NCBI RefSeq assembly: GCF_036226365.1
Contig: NZ_CP108462.1
Span: 8,662,001-8,726,000 of the forward strand
Length of the DNA stretch: 64,000 nucleotides
Direction of reading: 5' to 3'
From: Streptomyces sp. NBC_01262
Lineage (GTDB): Bacteria > Actinomycetota > Actinomycetes > Streptomycetales > Streptomycetaceae
Made by a program: the position numbers and the translations under genes
The notes under the pieces: generated by a model
Databases searched by the model: none
What the model was told of the DNA's origin: nothing
What the model saw: the letters and a program-made list of their open reading frames with translations, nothing else
Part shown: positions 49,964 through 58,458 of the stretch, piece by piece
How positions within the stretch are numbered: the first letter of the stretch is position 1
Layout of the letters: the number at the start of each line of letters is the position of its first letter

Positions 49964-51544
49964 GTGAGCGACCTGACCGCAGTACTGCTCCTGGTGGTGT
50001 TGGCCACGGCTGTGGCGACGGGGGCCCGGCATTGGCGTATCCCGGCGCCGTCCTTGCTGGTGATAGCCGGTATCGGGGTGGGTCTGCTGCCCTGGGTGAT
50101 GGATTTCCGGGTGTCGCCGCAGGTGATCAATCTGGTGGTGCTGCCGCCGCTGCTGTACGCCTCGGCGGAGGAGATCTCCTGGAGTGAGCTGCGGCGGGTG
50201 TGGCGGCCGGTCACGGTGCTCGCGTTCGGGCTGGTCCTTGCCTCGGCGGCTGCCGTCGGTGCGGTGGCGGCGGCGATCACTCCGCTGTCGGGGGCGATGG
50301 CTTTGGTGCTGGGTGCGGTGCTGGCCAGTACGGACCCGGTGGCGGTGACGGCGCTGGGGCGGCGGCTGGCTCTGCCGCCGCGTATCCAGATGATGGTGCA
50401 GGCCGAGAGCCTGTTCAATGACGCCACGAGCCTGGTGCTGTTCAAGGTCGCGGTGGGTATGGCCGTGGCCGGCGGGGCGCTGTCGGGGGGCACGGCCGCG
50501 GCGGAGTTCGTGGTTCTGGGCGGCGGCGGGGCACTGGTGGGCGCGGCGGTGGCCGGGGTGGTGGCGCTGATCCGGCGGCGAACCGAGGATCCGGTGCTGG
50601 AGACGGTGATCGCCCTGGTCACGCCGTACGCGGCGTATGTTCTGGCCGAGGACGTGCACGCTTCCGGGGTGACGGCGGTGGTGGTGGCAGGGGTGGTGCT
50701 GGGCGGGCAGAGCCACCGGCTGACCAATGCGCCGATCCGCCTCCAGGTGCACGCGGTCTACGACACCGTGGTCTTTCTGCTGGAGAGTGTGGTTTTCGCC
50801 CTGATCGGCCTGGAGCTGCCTTCGCTGATCCATGATCTGGGGTCCCAGGGACGGATGTGGCCGCTGCAGGCGCTGGCGGTGGCCGGGGTGCTGCTGACGG
50901 TTCGGATGCTGTGGGTCTTCCCGCTGTCCGCCGCCATGCAGCGCCGACGCGGCGAGGGCCCGATCTCATGGCGGGTGCCGGCGGTGTTGTCCTGGGCCGG
51001 TACGCGTGGCGTTCTGCCGCTGGCGGCGGCCCTGTCGATTCCGCTCACCGCCGACGACGGCTCGCCGCTGCCACAGCGGGAGCTGGTGCTGGTGCTGACC
51101 ACCGCGGTCGTCGTCTTCACTCTCGTCCTCCAGGGGTTCACGCTGGCGCCCGTGGTCCGCCGTTCCGGCATCGCCCTGGAGCCGGCCAGCACCGTCCGTG
51201 AAGAGGCCAACGCCCAGGACAGCCTGGCCCGTGCCGGGCTCACGCACCTGGAGCAGCTCGCCGACCTGGAGGCCGCGCCCGAGGTCGTCGTGGACCAGTT
51301 GCGCCGCGTGCTGCAGGCCCGCATCGACCACGCCCAGGCCCGGGCGAACGGGGCGGGCGAGGCGGACAAGGCGGCTGACCCGGCGGACTCCACTGCCACC
51401 GCCTACCGCGCGATGCGGCGGGCCCTGATCGAGGTGGAGTCCGCCGAGCTGCAACGGCTCTACGACGAGCACCGGATCAGCGACACCACGCGCCGGCGCA
51501 TCCAGCGTGCCCTGGACCAGGAGGACGTCGGTCTCGGGAAGTAG
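49964..51544 (+). CDS. CPA1-family Na+/H+ antiporter (NhaP type)
   Basis: This 526-residue protein has 12-13 membrane helices with the CPA1 signatures GAVLASTDPVAVTAL and AESLFNDATSLVLF, the Asn-Asp pair that binds the cation. The cytoplasmic tail of about 120 residues is charged and helical. It exchanges Na+ (or K+) for protons and so controls pH and ion balance. Its place among the kdp genes supports an ion-homeostasis role. The start is GTG 49964 after GGGGGATG. Confidence 0.9.
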   Translation: MSDLTAVLLLVVLATAVATGARHWRIPAPSLLVIAGIGVGLLPWVMDFRVSPQVINLVVLPPLLYASAEEISWSELRRVWRPVTVLAFGLVLASAAAVGAVAAAITPLSGAMALVLGAVLASTDPVAVTALGRRLALPPRIQMMVQAESLFNDATSLVLFKVAVGMAVAGGALSGGTAAAEFVVLGGGGALVGAAVAGVVALIRRRTEDPVLETVIALVTPYAAYVLAEDVHASGVTAVVVAGVVLGGQSHRLTNAPIRLQVHAVYDTVVFLLESVVFALIGLELPSLIHDLGSQGRMWPLQALAVAGVLLTVRMLWVFPLSAAMQRRRGEGPISWRVPAVLSWAGTRGVLPLAAALSIPLTADDGSPLPQRELVLVLTTAVVVFTLVLQGFTLAPVVRRSGIALEPASTVREEANAQDSLARAGLTHLEQLADLEAAPEVVVDQLRRVLQARIDHAQARANGAGEADKAADPADSTATAYRAMRRALIEVESAELQRLYDEHRISDTTRRRIQRALDQEDVGLGK

Positions 51545-51559
51545 CCCGACCGGTAGCCG

Positions 51560-51607
51560 CGGCAAGGAACCGTCAATCCCGCGCTACATCCCGTCAGGGG
51601 TGCGTCA
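51560..51607 (+). promoter_or_regulatory. KdpE-type tandem box F
   Basis: Half-sites CGGCA (51560), CGTCA (51571), CGTCA (51592) and CGTCA (51603) are spaced 11, 21 and 11 bases, with an extra CGCTA at 51582. The box ends about 80 bases before the universal stress protein gene. Confidence 0.75.
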
Positions 51608-51690
51608 GGACGGTTTCCCTGGGCCGGGGGCTTCGCTTTGATGGGCGTACGGGCATCGAGGCGTACGACGGAGAGGCAGTGGTAGCAGCC

Positions 51691-52242
51691 ATGGACGACA
51701 GCGGCACCCGGCGCATCGTGGTGGGCGTGAGCGGTTCGCTGGGCAGCCTTGCCGCGCTGCACCGCGCGGTGGACCAGGCCCGGCAGAGCGGCGCCGAAGT
51801 GCTGGCCGTACTGGCCTGGGAGCCAGTGGGCGGCGAGTTCGCCTACCGTCGTGCCCCGCTTCCGCCGCTGCTGGCGGAAGGCCGCCGCCTGGCCGCGGAG
51901 CCGCTTGTCACCGCACTGGACACGGCGCTCGGCTGGGGCTGGAGCGAGCACCGGCTGGACGCCCGGATCATCCGCGGAGCGCCGGGCCGGGTGCTGGTGG
52001 AGACGGCCGACCGGGAAGACGACCTGCTCGTGGTCGGCGCCGGCCGACGGGGCCTGCTGCGCAGAGCGTTGCACCGCTCCACCAGCCGCTACTGCCTGGC
52101 GTACGCGACGTGCCCGGTGCTGGCAGTGCCGCCGTCCTCGTTGCAACGTGACCTGGCGGCACTGCACCGCCGCAACACCTGGCGGCTGCCGTTCCAGCTC
52201 CGGCGGCTTCGTGAGGACGCCCCCGGACCGCAGCGCGGCTGA
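51691..52242 (+). CDS. Universal stress protein family protein
   Basis: This 183-residue protein has the USP fold: RIVVGVSGSLGSLAAL at the N-terminus and VVGAGRRGLLRRAL with RYCLAYATCPVLAVP at the C-terminus. The ATP loop (G-x2-G-x9-S/T) is kept in outline. A charged tail of about 30 residues is unusual. ATG 51691 is preferred; GTG 51679 is too close to the GAGAGG element. Box F upstream ties it to the Kdp-linked regulon; KdpD itself contains a USP-like domain, so a functional link is plausible. Confidence 0.82.
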   Translation: MDDSGTRRIVVGVSGSLGSLAALHRAVDQARQSGAEVLAVLAWEPVGGEFAYRRAPLPPLLAEGRRLAAEPLVTALDTALGWGWSEHRLDARIIRGAPGRVLVETADREDDLLVVGAGRRGLLRRALHRSTSRYCLAYATCPVLAVPPSSLQRDLAALHRRNTWRLPFQLRRLREDAPGPQRG

Positions 52243-52267
52243 CGGTCCGCCCGACGCCGCCTGATCC

Positions 52268-52567
52268 TCAGTCCCGATGTCCGTCGGCCGGTGCTTTCAG
52301 CAGCCGCTCCAGCTCGTCCGCTGCCTCGTCGTACCCGGCGTCCGAGATCCGTTGCAGCTCGCGCAGGTCGGCGGCCGCGACGGCGCGTCGCGTGAGCAGG
52401 AATCCGGCGCGCATGGATCCCTCGTCCAGCAGCTCGCTCAGCTCGCCGACTCGCCCGTCCGTGTCGGCGAGGTCGGCCAGCCGGTCCAAGGCGGTCTCGT
52501 TGCCCTCGTCGGCCAGCTCGCGCAGGGTCTCCCGATCGATGTTCGTGTTCGTGTTCGTGTTCGGCAT
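52268..52567 (-). CDS. Small acidic helical protein, unknown function
   Basis: This 99-residue protein is rich in Glu, Asp, Leu and Ala and predicted to be helical, with repeated patterns (LRELADEGNETALDRLADLA) like short armadillo-type or Sel1-like units. The N-terminus reads MPNTNTNTN because the DNA carries four GTTCGT-type hexamers at 52541-52564. It is divergent from the MerR gene with 54 bases between. I do not recognise a named family. Confidence 0.6.
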   Translation of the reverse strand: MPNTNTNTNIDRETLRELADEGNETALDRLADLADTDGRVGELSELLDEGSMRAGFLLTRRAVAAADLRELQRISDAGYDEAADELERLLKAPADGHRD

Positions 52568-52621
52568 GACGCCATGGTGCGGCCCTGCCCCGGGGGAAAG
52601 GTCAAGTGGGACGATGCCCGG

Positions 52622-53353
52622 GTGATCACCATCGGGCAGCTGGCCGGGTACGTCGGAGTGTCGGTCAAGACCATCCGCGTCTATCACGACAAGGGACTGC
52701 TCCCCGAGCCCGAGCGCGACGCGTCCGGCTACCGGCGGTACGGCGCGCGTGACGCCATCGACCTGATCAAGATCCGGACCCTCGCCGAAGCCGGCGTCCC
52801 CCTCGCCCGCATCCGGGACCTGAGATCAGCGACCGACGAGGAGTTCCAGCAGGCGCTGCGCGAGATCGACGACGAGCTCACCGCCCGCATCCGTGGCCTG
52901 CGGGCGACGCAGCGGCGCCTGCGCCAACTCGCCGCCGGGCGTCTGGCACCGCTGCCCACCGAGGTCAGCGCTCATCTGGAGCACCTGACCAGCTGGGGAT
53001 TCACCACTCGATGGGTGGACCTGCAACGCGACCTGTGGATCCTCGTGTTCGCCACCCACCCGGACCTGGCCATCACCCTGTTCCCCGACCAGGCCGAGGC
53101 CCTGGCCGACCCGGCGCTGCGGCAACTCTTCCTCGACTACGACCACGCTCACGACCTCGACGCCGACGATCCCCGCATCGCCGACCTCGCCCGCCGGATC
53201 GCCGAGGCGACCCGGGAACGCTACGGCGCCGACACCCTGCCCGGGCAGGACGCGGACTCCGAGATCCCGGCCCTCGTCCAGGGCACGGTCAACGCCTCAT
53301 CCCCGGCATGGCAGCGACTCGACACCCTGATCCGCGCACAACTGGAAACGTGA
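52622..53353 (+). CDS. MerR family transcriptional regulator
   Basis: This 243-residue protein has the MerR winged helix at its start (ITIGQLAGYVGVSVKTIRVYH, in parts) and YRRYGARDAIDLIKIRTLAEAGVPL, a coiled-coil dimer helix, and a C-terminal effector region of about 130 residues with no cysteine cluster, so metals are not an obvious signal. GTG 52622 matches the usual MerR start. Targets may include the divergent small gene. It ends about 200 bases before the kdp box. Confidence 0.85.
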   Translation: MITIGQLAGYVGVSVKTIRVYHDKGLLPEPERDASGYRRYGARDAIDLIKIRTLAEAGVPLARIRDLRSATDEEFQQALREIDDELTARIRGLRATQRRLRQLAAGRLAPLPTEVSAHLEHLTSWGFTTRWVDLQRDLWILVFATHPDLAITLFPDQAEALADPALRQLFLDYDHAHDLDADDPRIADLARRIAEATRERYGADTLPGQDADSEIPALVQGTVNASSPAWQRLDTLIRAQLET

Positions 53354-53560
53354 CGAGCCGTGTACGGGATGGTGCGCGGCCGCATCGCCTCGGGCCATGG
53401 CCGACCACACCCCGAGGACGCCGACCTGGCCATCGACATCCTCGACACCTGCATCCGCAAGGCATCGGAGAATCGGACAGCCGCCGACGGCCGCTGAACG
53501 GATCCGGGTACTGCTGCCGGTCCGCAGCGGCGGGTCGGCACCACCGGATCGTGCCTCGCG
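53354..53560 (+). other. Gap with a short open-frame fragment before the kdp promoter
   Basis: From 53360 to 53497 one frame reads VYGMVRGRIASGHG and then DADLAIDILDTCIRKASENR before a stop. It looks protein-like but lacks a ribosome binding site and matches nothing I know; it could be a gene relic. The rest of the region to 53750 holds box G and the kdp leader. Confidence 0.3.
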
Positions 53561-53608
53561 CATCAAGGAAACATCAATGTCCGCCTTGATGGCGTCAGGG
53601 CCGCGCTA
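53561..53608 (+). promoter_or_regulatory. KdpE-type tandem box G ahead of kdpFABC
   Basis: Half-sites CATCA (53561), CATCA (53572), CGTCA (53593) and CGCTA (53604) are spaced 11, 21 and 11 bases. A further CGTCA starts at 53617. This is the expected place for KdpE binding, since KdpE is known to activate kdpFABC in other bacteria. Confidence 0.82.
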
Positions 53609-53750
53609 ACGGGGGTCGTCAGGGGAACGCGGGGGCGCTTTCCTTCAGAGGTCGGTCCTCGCCGACACCGCTCAGATCCGCTCGCGATCTCCCCACGTCC
53701 GAGAGGATTGGGCGGCTATGTCCCTTTTATTACTCCGGGGTGTCTCGTAC

Positions 53751-53834
53751 ATGCCAGATCTAGCCTTCATCGTCCTGATCGTTGCGGTCTTCGCCGTCAT
53801 CGGCCTGATCGCCAAGGGGGTCGAGCGGCTGTGA
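53751..53834 (+). CDS. Small one-pass membrane protein upstream of kdpF
   Basis: This 27-residue peptide is a single membrane helix (AFIVLIVAVFAVIGLIAKG) with a basic C-terminal end. Its TGA overlaps the kdpF GTG (GTGA), so the two are translationally coupled. Similar mini-proteins precede kdpF in other actinomycetes as I recall. An in-frame ATG at 53718 would extend it by 11 residues and add two adjacent TTA codons; a GAGAGGA element lies before that ATG, whereas only GGGG precedes 53751. Confidence 0.65.
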   Translation: MPDLAFIVLIVAVFAVIGLIAKGVERL

Positions 53835-53920
53835 GCGTCGAAAACGTCGTCGGACTCGTCGTCGCCGTGGCCCTGGTCGGCTACCTGGTGCTGGCCCTGA
53901 TCTTCCCGGAGAAGTTCTAG
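53831..53920 (+). CDS. kdpF: K+-transporting ATPase subunit KdpF
   Basis: This 29-residue membrane peptide (VVGLVVAVALVGYLVLALIF, then PEKF) matches the KdpF family, which stabilises the KdpFABC complex and sits beside KdpA. It starts at GTG 53831. Its stop overlaps the kdpA GTG by one base. Confidence 0.9.
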   Translation: MSVENVVGLVVAVALVGYLVLALIFPEKF

Positions 53921-55584
53921 TGAACGACACTCTTGCGGGCTGGCTGCAGGTCCTCGCGCTGATCGCCGCGCTGGCCTTGTCCTTCCGGCCGTTGGGCGAC
54001 TACATCGCCCACGTCCTCACCGCGCCGAAGCACCTGCGCGCTGAGACGATCGTCTACCGGCTGGGTGGTGTGGACGGTGACGCGGACCAGAAGTGGTCGG
54101 CGTATCTGCGCAGTGTGCTGGCGTTCTCGGCCGTCTCGGTGCTGTTCCTGTACGGGTTCCTGCGGCTGCAGAACCACCTGCTGCTGTCGATCGGCATGTC
54201 GGCGATCACGCCGGGCCAGTCGTTCAACACAGCGGCGTCGTTCGTGACCAACACCAACTGGCAGTCGTATTCGGGTGAGTCGGCGATGGGTCATCTGGTG
54301 CAGATGTCCGGCCTGGCGGTGCAGAACTTCGTGTCCGCCGCTGTCGGTATCGCGGTGGTGGCCGCTTTGATCCGGGGCTTCACGCGGAAGAAGACCGACC
54401 GGGTCGGCAACTTCTGGGTGGATCTGACCCGGGTGGTGCTGCGGCTGCTGCTGCCGCTGTCGTTCCTGGTCGCGATCGTGTTTGTCGCGAGCGGGATGAT
54501 CCAGAACTTCCACGGCATCGAGTCGATCTCGACGATCGCCGGGGACCATCAGAGCCTGACGGGTGGGCCGGTGGCCTCGCAGGAGGCGATCAAGGAGCTG
54601 GGCACCAACGGCGGCGGCTTCTACAACGCCAACTCCTCCCATCCCTTCGAGAACCCCAACGCCTTCACCAACTGGCTGGAGATCTACCTGCTGCTGGTGA
54701 TCGGGTTCTCGCTGCCGCGGACCTTCGGCAAGATGGTGGGTGACAACCGCCAGGGCTACGCGATCGTCGCGGTGATGGCGATCATCTGGGCGTCGTCGGT
54801 GGCCATCGTCACGGCGAACGAGTTGCACAGCGTGAGCAGCCAGGCCGGTCATCTGGCCGGCGGCATGATGGAGGGCAAGGAGCAGCGTTTCGGGATCTGG
54901 GCTTCGGCGCTGTTCGCGGTGTCGACGACGCTGACCTCGACGGGTGCGGTGAACTCCTTCCATGACTCGTTCTCGCCGGGTGGTGGCGGGATGACGATCT
55001 TCAACATGATGCTGGGCGAGATCGCGCCCGGTGGCACCGGTTCCGGCTTGTACGGGATTCTGATCCTGGCGATCATCGCGGTGTTTGTGGCGGGTCTGAT
55101 GGTTGGGCGGACGCCGGAGTACCTGGGTAAGAAGCTTGGCGGCCGGGAGATGAAGTTCGCCTCGCTGTACATCCTGACCACGCCGACCGTGGTGCTGGTC
55201 GGTGCGGGTCTGGCGATGGCGCTGCCGGGTGAGCGGGCGTCGATGCTCAACAGTGGGGCGCACGGTTTCTCCGAGGTGCTGTACGCGTTCACCTCGGCGG
55301 GCAACAACAACGGTTCGGCGTTCGCGGGTATCGGCGTGAACACCGACTGGTACAACACCGCGTTGGGGCTGGCGATGCTGTTCGGCCGGTTCCTGCCGAT
55401 GGTGTTCGTGCTGGCTTTGGCGGGGTCGTTGGCTTCGCAGCAGCCGGTGCCGGTGACCGCGGGCACGCTGCCCACCCACCGTCCCTTGTTCGTCGGTCTG
55501 CTGACCGGCGTGATTCTCATCGTTGTCGGCCTCACCTATTTCCCCGCTCTCGCGCTGGGGCCGCTCGCGGAAGGCCTGTCCTGA
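53920..55584 (+). CDS. kdpA: K+-transporting ATPase channel-like subunit KdpA
   Basis: This 554-residue protein has about ten membrane helices and is the K+-selective, channel-like subunit related to the TrkH/KtrB superfamily. Selectivity-filter segments with Gly are visible, for example TNGGGFYNANSSHPFENP and TSAGNNNGSAFAG. It binds extracellular K+ and passes it through a tunnel to KdpB. The start is GTG 53920, overlapping kdpF by one base; its stop overlaps the kdpB ATG by one base. Confidence 0.96.
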   Translation: MNDTLAGWLQVLALIAALALSFRPLGDYIAHVLTAPKHLRAETIVYRLGGVDGDADQKWSAYLRSVLAFSAVSVLFLYGFLRLQNHLLLSIGMSAITPGQSFNTAASFVTNTNWQSYSGESAMGHLVQMSGLAVQNFVSAAVGIAVVAALIRGFTRKKTDRVGNFWVDLTRVVLRLLLPLSFLVAIVFVASGMIQNFHGIESISTIAGDHQSLTGGPVASQEAIKELGTNGGGFYNANSSHPFENPNAFTNWLEIYLLLVIGFSLPRTFGKMVGDNRQGYAIVAVMAIIWASSVAIVTANELHSVSSQAGHLAGGMMEGKEQRFGIWASALFAVSTTLTSTGAVNSFHDSFSPGGGGMTIFNMMLGEIAPGGTGSGLYGILILAIIAVFVAGLMVGRTPEYLGKKLGGREMKFASLYILTTPTVVLVGAGLAMALPGERASMLNSGAHGFSEVLYAFTSAGNNNGSAFAGIGVNTDWYNTALGLAMLFGRFLPMVFVLALAGSLASQQPVPVTAGTLPTHRPLFVGLLTGVILIVVGLTYFPALALGPLAEGLS

Positions 55585-57722
55585 TGTCCCTGACCACCGT
55601 CGAACCCCCCGCCACGTCGGGAAGTCCCTCCGCACCGGAATCGCACCGGGTATCGGGCGGCATGCTCGACCCCAAGCAGCTGATCACCTCCCTCCCGGAT
55701 GCGGTGAAGAAGCTCGACCCCCGGGTCATGCTGAACAACCCGGTGATGTTCGTGGTCTGGGTCGGGGCGGTCCTGACCACCGCCTCGGCGATCAAGGACC
55801 CGTCGGTCTTCGCCTGGGTGATCACCGTCTGGCTGTGGCTGACGGCTGTGTTCGCCAACCTGTCCGAGGCCGTCGCGGAGGGACGTGGCAAGGCGCAGGC
55901 GGAGACCCTGCGCAGGGCGAAGACCGAATCGGTCGCCCGTCGGCTGACCGGCTGGAAGCCGGGGGCGACCGGGCTGCGCGAGGAGGAGGTGCCCGGCGCC
56001 CAGCTCCAGCTCGGTGACTTCGTGGTCATCGAGGCGGGCCAGATCATCCCCGGCGACGGTGACGTCGTCGAGGGCGTGGCCTCGGTCGACGAGTCGGCGA
56101 TCACCGGCGAGTCGGCCCCGGTGATCCGCGAGTCCGGTGGCGACCGCAGCGCGGTGACCGGCGGTACGAAGGTGTTGTCGGACCGGATCGTTGTGAAGAT
56201 CACGTCCAAGCCGGGCGAGACCTTCATCGACCGCATGATCGCCCTGGTCGAGGGCGCCTCCCGGCAGAAGACACCGAACGAGATCGCGCTCAACATCCTG
56301 CTCGCGTCGCTCACCATCGTTTTTCTGCTGGCCGTCGTCACCCTCCAGCCGTTCGCGATCTTCGCGGGTGCCGAGCAGACCATCGTCATCCTGGTCTCCC
56401 TCGTTGTGGCTCTGATCCCGACCACCATTGGCGCGCTGCTGTCCGCGATCGGTATCGCCGGCATGGACCGCCTGGTCCAGCGCAACGTCCTGGCCATGTC
56501 CGGCCGGGCCGTCGAGGCCGCCGGTGACGTCAACACGCTGCTGCTGGACAAGACCGGCACCATCACCCTGGGCAACCGCCAGGCGGCGGAGTTCATGCCG
56601 GCCGCCGGCATCGACATCGACGACCTCGCGGACGCCGCCCAGCTGTCCTCGCTGGCCGACGAGACCCCCGAGGGCCGCTCCATCGTGGTCCTGGCCAAGG
56701 AGACGTACGGCCTCCGGGCCCGGGAAGAGGGCGAGCTGGGTCACGCGGAGTTCGTGCCGTTCACCGCCCAGACGCGGATGTCCGGCGTGGACCTCGACGG
56801 TTCCGCTGACGAGGGCCGGTCGTTGCGCAAGGGTGCGGCGACCGCGGTGATGAAGTGGGTGCGTGACAACGGCGGGCATCCCACCGACGATGTCGGGCCG
56901 CTGGTCGACGGCATCTCCGCCAGTGGCGGCACCCCCCTGGTGGTCGGGGAGCTGGTCCGCAGCGGTGGCGTGTCCACTGCCCGGGTGCTGGGTGTCATCC
57001 ACCTCAAGGACGTGGTCAAGCACGGTATGCGCGAGCGGTTCGACGAGCTGCGGCGGATGGGGATCAAGACCATCATGATCACGGGTGACAACCCGCTGAC
57101 CGCCAAGGCGATCGCCGAAGAGGCGGGCGTCGACGACTTCCTCGCGGAGGCGACTCCCGAGGACAAGATGGCGCTGATCAAGAAGGAGCAGGCGGGCGGC
57201 AAGCTGGTCGCGATGACCGGTGACGGGACGAACGACGCTCCGGCGCTGGCGCAGGCGGATGTCGGCGTGGCGATGAACACCGGTACCTCGGCCGCCAAGG
57301 AGGCCGGGAACATGGTGGACCTGGACTCCAACCCGACCAAGCTCATCGAGATCGTGGAGATCGGCAAGCAGCTCCTCATCACCCGGGGCGCGTTGACGAC
57401 GTTCTCGATCGCCAACGACGTCGCGAAGTACTTCGCGATCATCCCGGCGATGTTCGCCACCGCGTACCCGGGCCTGGACAAGCTCAACATCATGGGCCTG
57501 CACAGTCCGACCTCGGCGATCTCCTCGGCGATCATCTTCAACGCGCTGATCATCGTCGCGCTGATCCCGCTCGCGCTGCGCGGCGTTCGCTACCGGCCGA
57601 TGAGCGCCGACAAGCTGCTCAGCCGCAACATCCTGGTCTACGGCCTGGGCGGACTGGTCCTGCCGTTCGTCGGCATCAAGGCGATCGACCTGATCATCCA
57701 GTTCATCCCCGGCCTGAGCTGA
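55584..57722 (+). CDS. kdpB: K+-transporting P-type ATPase subunit KdpB
   Basis: This 712-residue P-type ATPase drives K+ uptake by KdpFABC. Asp322 in LLLDKTGTITLG is the phosphorylated residue. The actuator TGES motif is at about 174-177; its Ser is the residue phosphorylated for inhibition in Escherichia coli at high K+. MVAMTGDGTNDAPALAQ is the hinge motif, seen here as VAMTGDGTNDAPA. Seven membrane helices are present and the length is slightly above the usual 680 because of an N-terminal extension. Confidence 0.97.
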   Translation: MSLTTVEPPATSGSPSAPESHRVSGGMLDPKQLITSLPDAVKKLDPRVMLNNPVMFVVWVGAVLTTASAIKDPSVFAWVITVWLWLTAVFANLSEAVAEGRGKAQAETLRRAKTESVARRLTGWKPGATGLREEEVPGAQLQLGDFVVIEAGQIIPGDGDVVEGVASVDESAITGESAPVIRESGGDRSAVTGGTKVLSDRIVVKITSKPGETFIDRMIALVEGASRQKTPNEIALNILLASLTIVFLLAVVTLQPFAIFAGAEQTIVILVSLVVALIPTTIGALLSAIGIAGMDRLVQRNVLAMSGRAVEAAGDVNTLLLDKTGTITLGNRQAAEFMPAAGIDIDDLADAAQLSSLADETPEGRSIVVLAKETYGLRAREEGELGHAEFVPFTAQTRMSGVDLDGSADEGRSLRKGAATAVMKWVRDNGGHPTDDVGPLVDGISASGGTPLVVGELVRSGGVSTARVLGVIHLKDVVKHGMRERFDELRRMGIKTIMITGDNPLTAKAIAEEAGVDDFLAEATPEDKMALIKKEQAGGKLVAMTGDGTNDAPALAQADVGVAMNTGTSAAKEAGNMVDLDSNPTKLIEIVEIGKQLLITRGALTTFSIANDVAKYFAIIPAMFATAYPGLDKLNIMGLHSPTSAISSAIIFNALIIVALIPLALRGVRYRPMSADKLLSRNILVYGLGGLVLPFVGIKAIDLIIQFIPGLS

Positions 57723-57745
57723 CCGAGAAGACAGAGGCAATCATC

Positions 57746-58363
57746 ATGTCCAGCCCCCTTTCCACGGTGGTCCGCAACCATCTGGCGGCCTTGCGGATGC
57801 TGCTGGTCTTCACCGTGATCACCGGCATCGCCTACCCGCTGCTGGTCACCGGTGTCGCCCAGGCCGCGTTCTCCGACCAGGCCAACGGGTCACTGGTGAC
57901 CAAGGACGGCAAGACCGTCGGCTCCAGCCTGCTCGGCCAGAACTTCAACATCGTCAAGAACGGTAAGGACACCGGCAAGCCCGACCCCCAGTGGTTCCAG
58001 CCCAGGCCCTCGGCCGGCGGCTATGACCCGACGGTCTCCGGCGCGTCCAACCTCGGGCCCAACAACACCGACCTGATCAAGACCATCAAGGAACGCAAGG
58101 CCGCCGTGGCCGCCTTCGACGGCGTCAGCCCGGACAGTGTTCCGGCCGACGCGGTCACCGCCTCCGGCTCCGGACTCGACCCGGCGATCTCGAAGGCGTA
58201 CGCGGACGAACAGATCGCCCGCGTCGCCAAGACCCGCGGCCTCGACGAGAGCACCGTCAGGAAGCTCGTCGCCGACAACACCCACAGCCGGGCGCTGGGC
58301 TTCCTCGGCGAGGAGTACGTGAACGTGGTCGAACTCAACCTGGCCCTGGCCAACCTCAAGTAA
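57746..58363 (+). CDS. kdpC: K+-transporting ATPase subunit KdpC
   Basis: This 205-residue protein has one N-terminal membrane helix (about 15-37) and an extracytoplasmic domain with the conserved GSSLLGQNF, WFQPRPSA and SGASNLGPNN motifs. It assists K+ binding and stabilises the complex. It follows kdpB by 23 bases. Confidence 0.95.
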   Translation: MSSPLSTVVRNHLAALRMLLVFTVITGIAYPLLVTGVAQAAFSDQANGSLVTKDGKTVGSSLLGQNFNIVKNGKDTGKPDPQWFQPRPSAGGYDPTVSGASNLGPNNTDLIKTIKERKAAVAAFDGVSPDSVPADAVTASGSGLDPAISKAYADEQIARVAKTRGLDESTVRKLVADNTHSRALGFLGEEYVNVVELNLALANLK

Positions 58364-58458
58364 CCACGACGCATGACTCGCAACCACCACACTGCCCGCC
58401 CGCCCAGGAACGCCCTGCGCGAGCGGGCAGCGTGGCACTTACGCAAGGAGGGTTCCCG

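Noticed and set aside
53360..53497. Possible small gene behind the MerR regulator
   Set aside because: No ribosome binding site, no recognised motif and no conservation evidence; it is mentioned only as a fragment.
55536..57740. 734-codon frame opposite kdpB
   Set aside because: It is the antisense shadow of a gene with DKTGT and TGES motifs.
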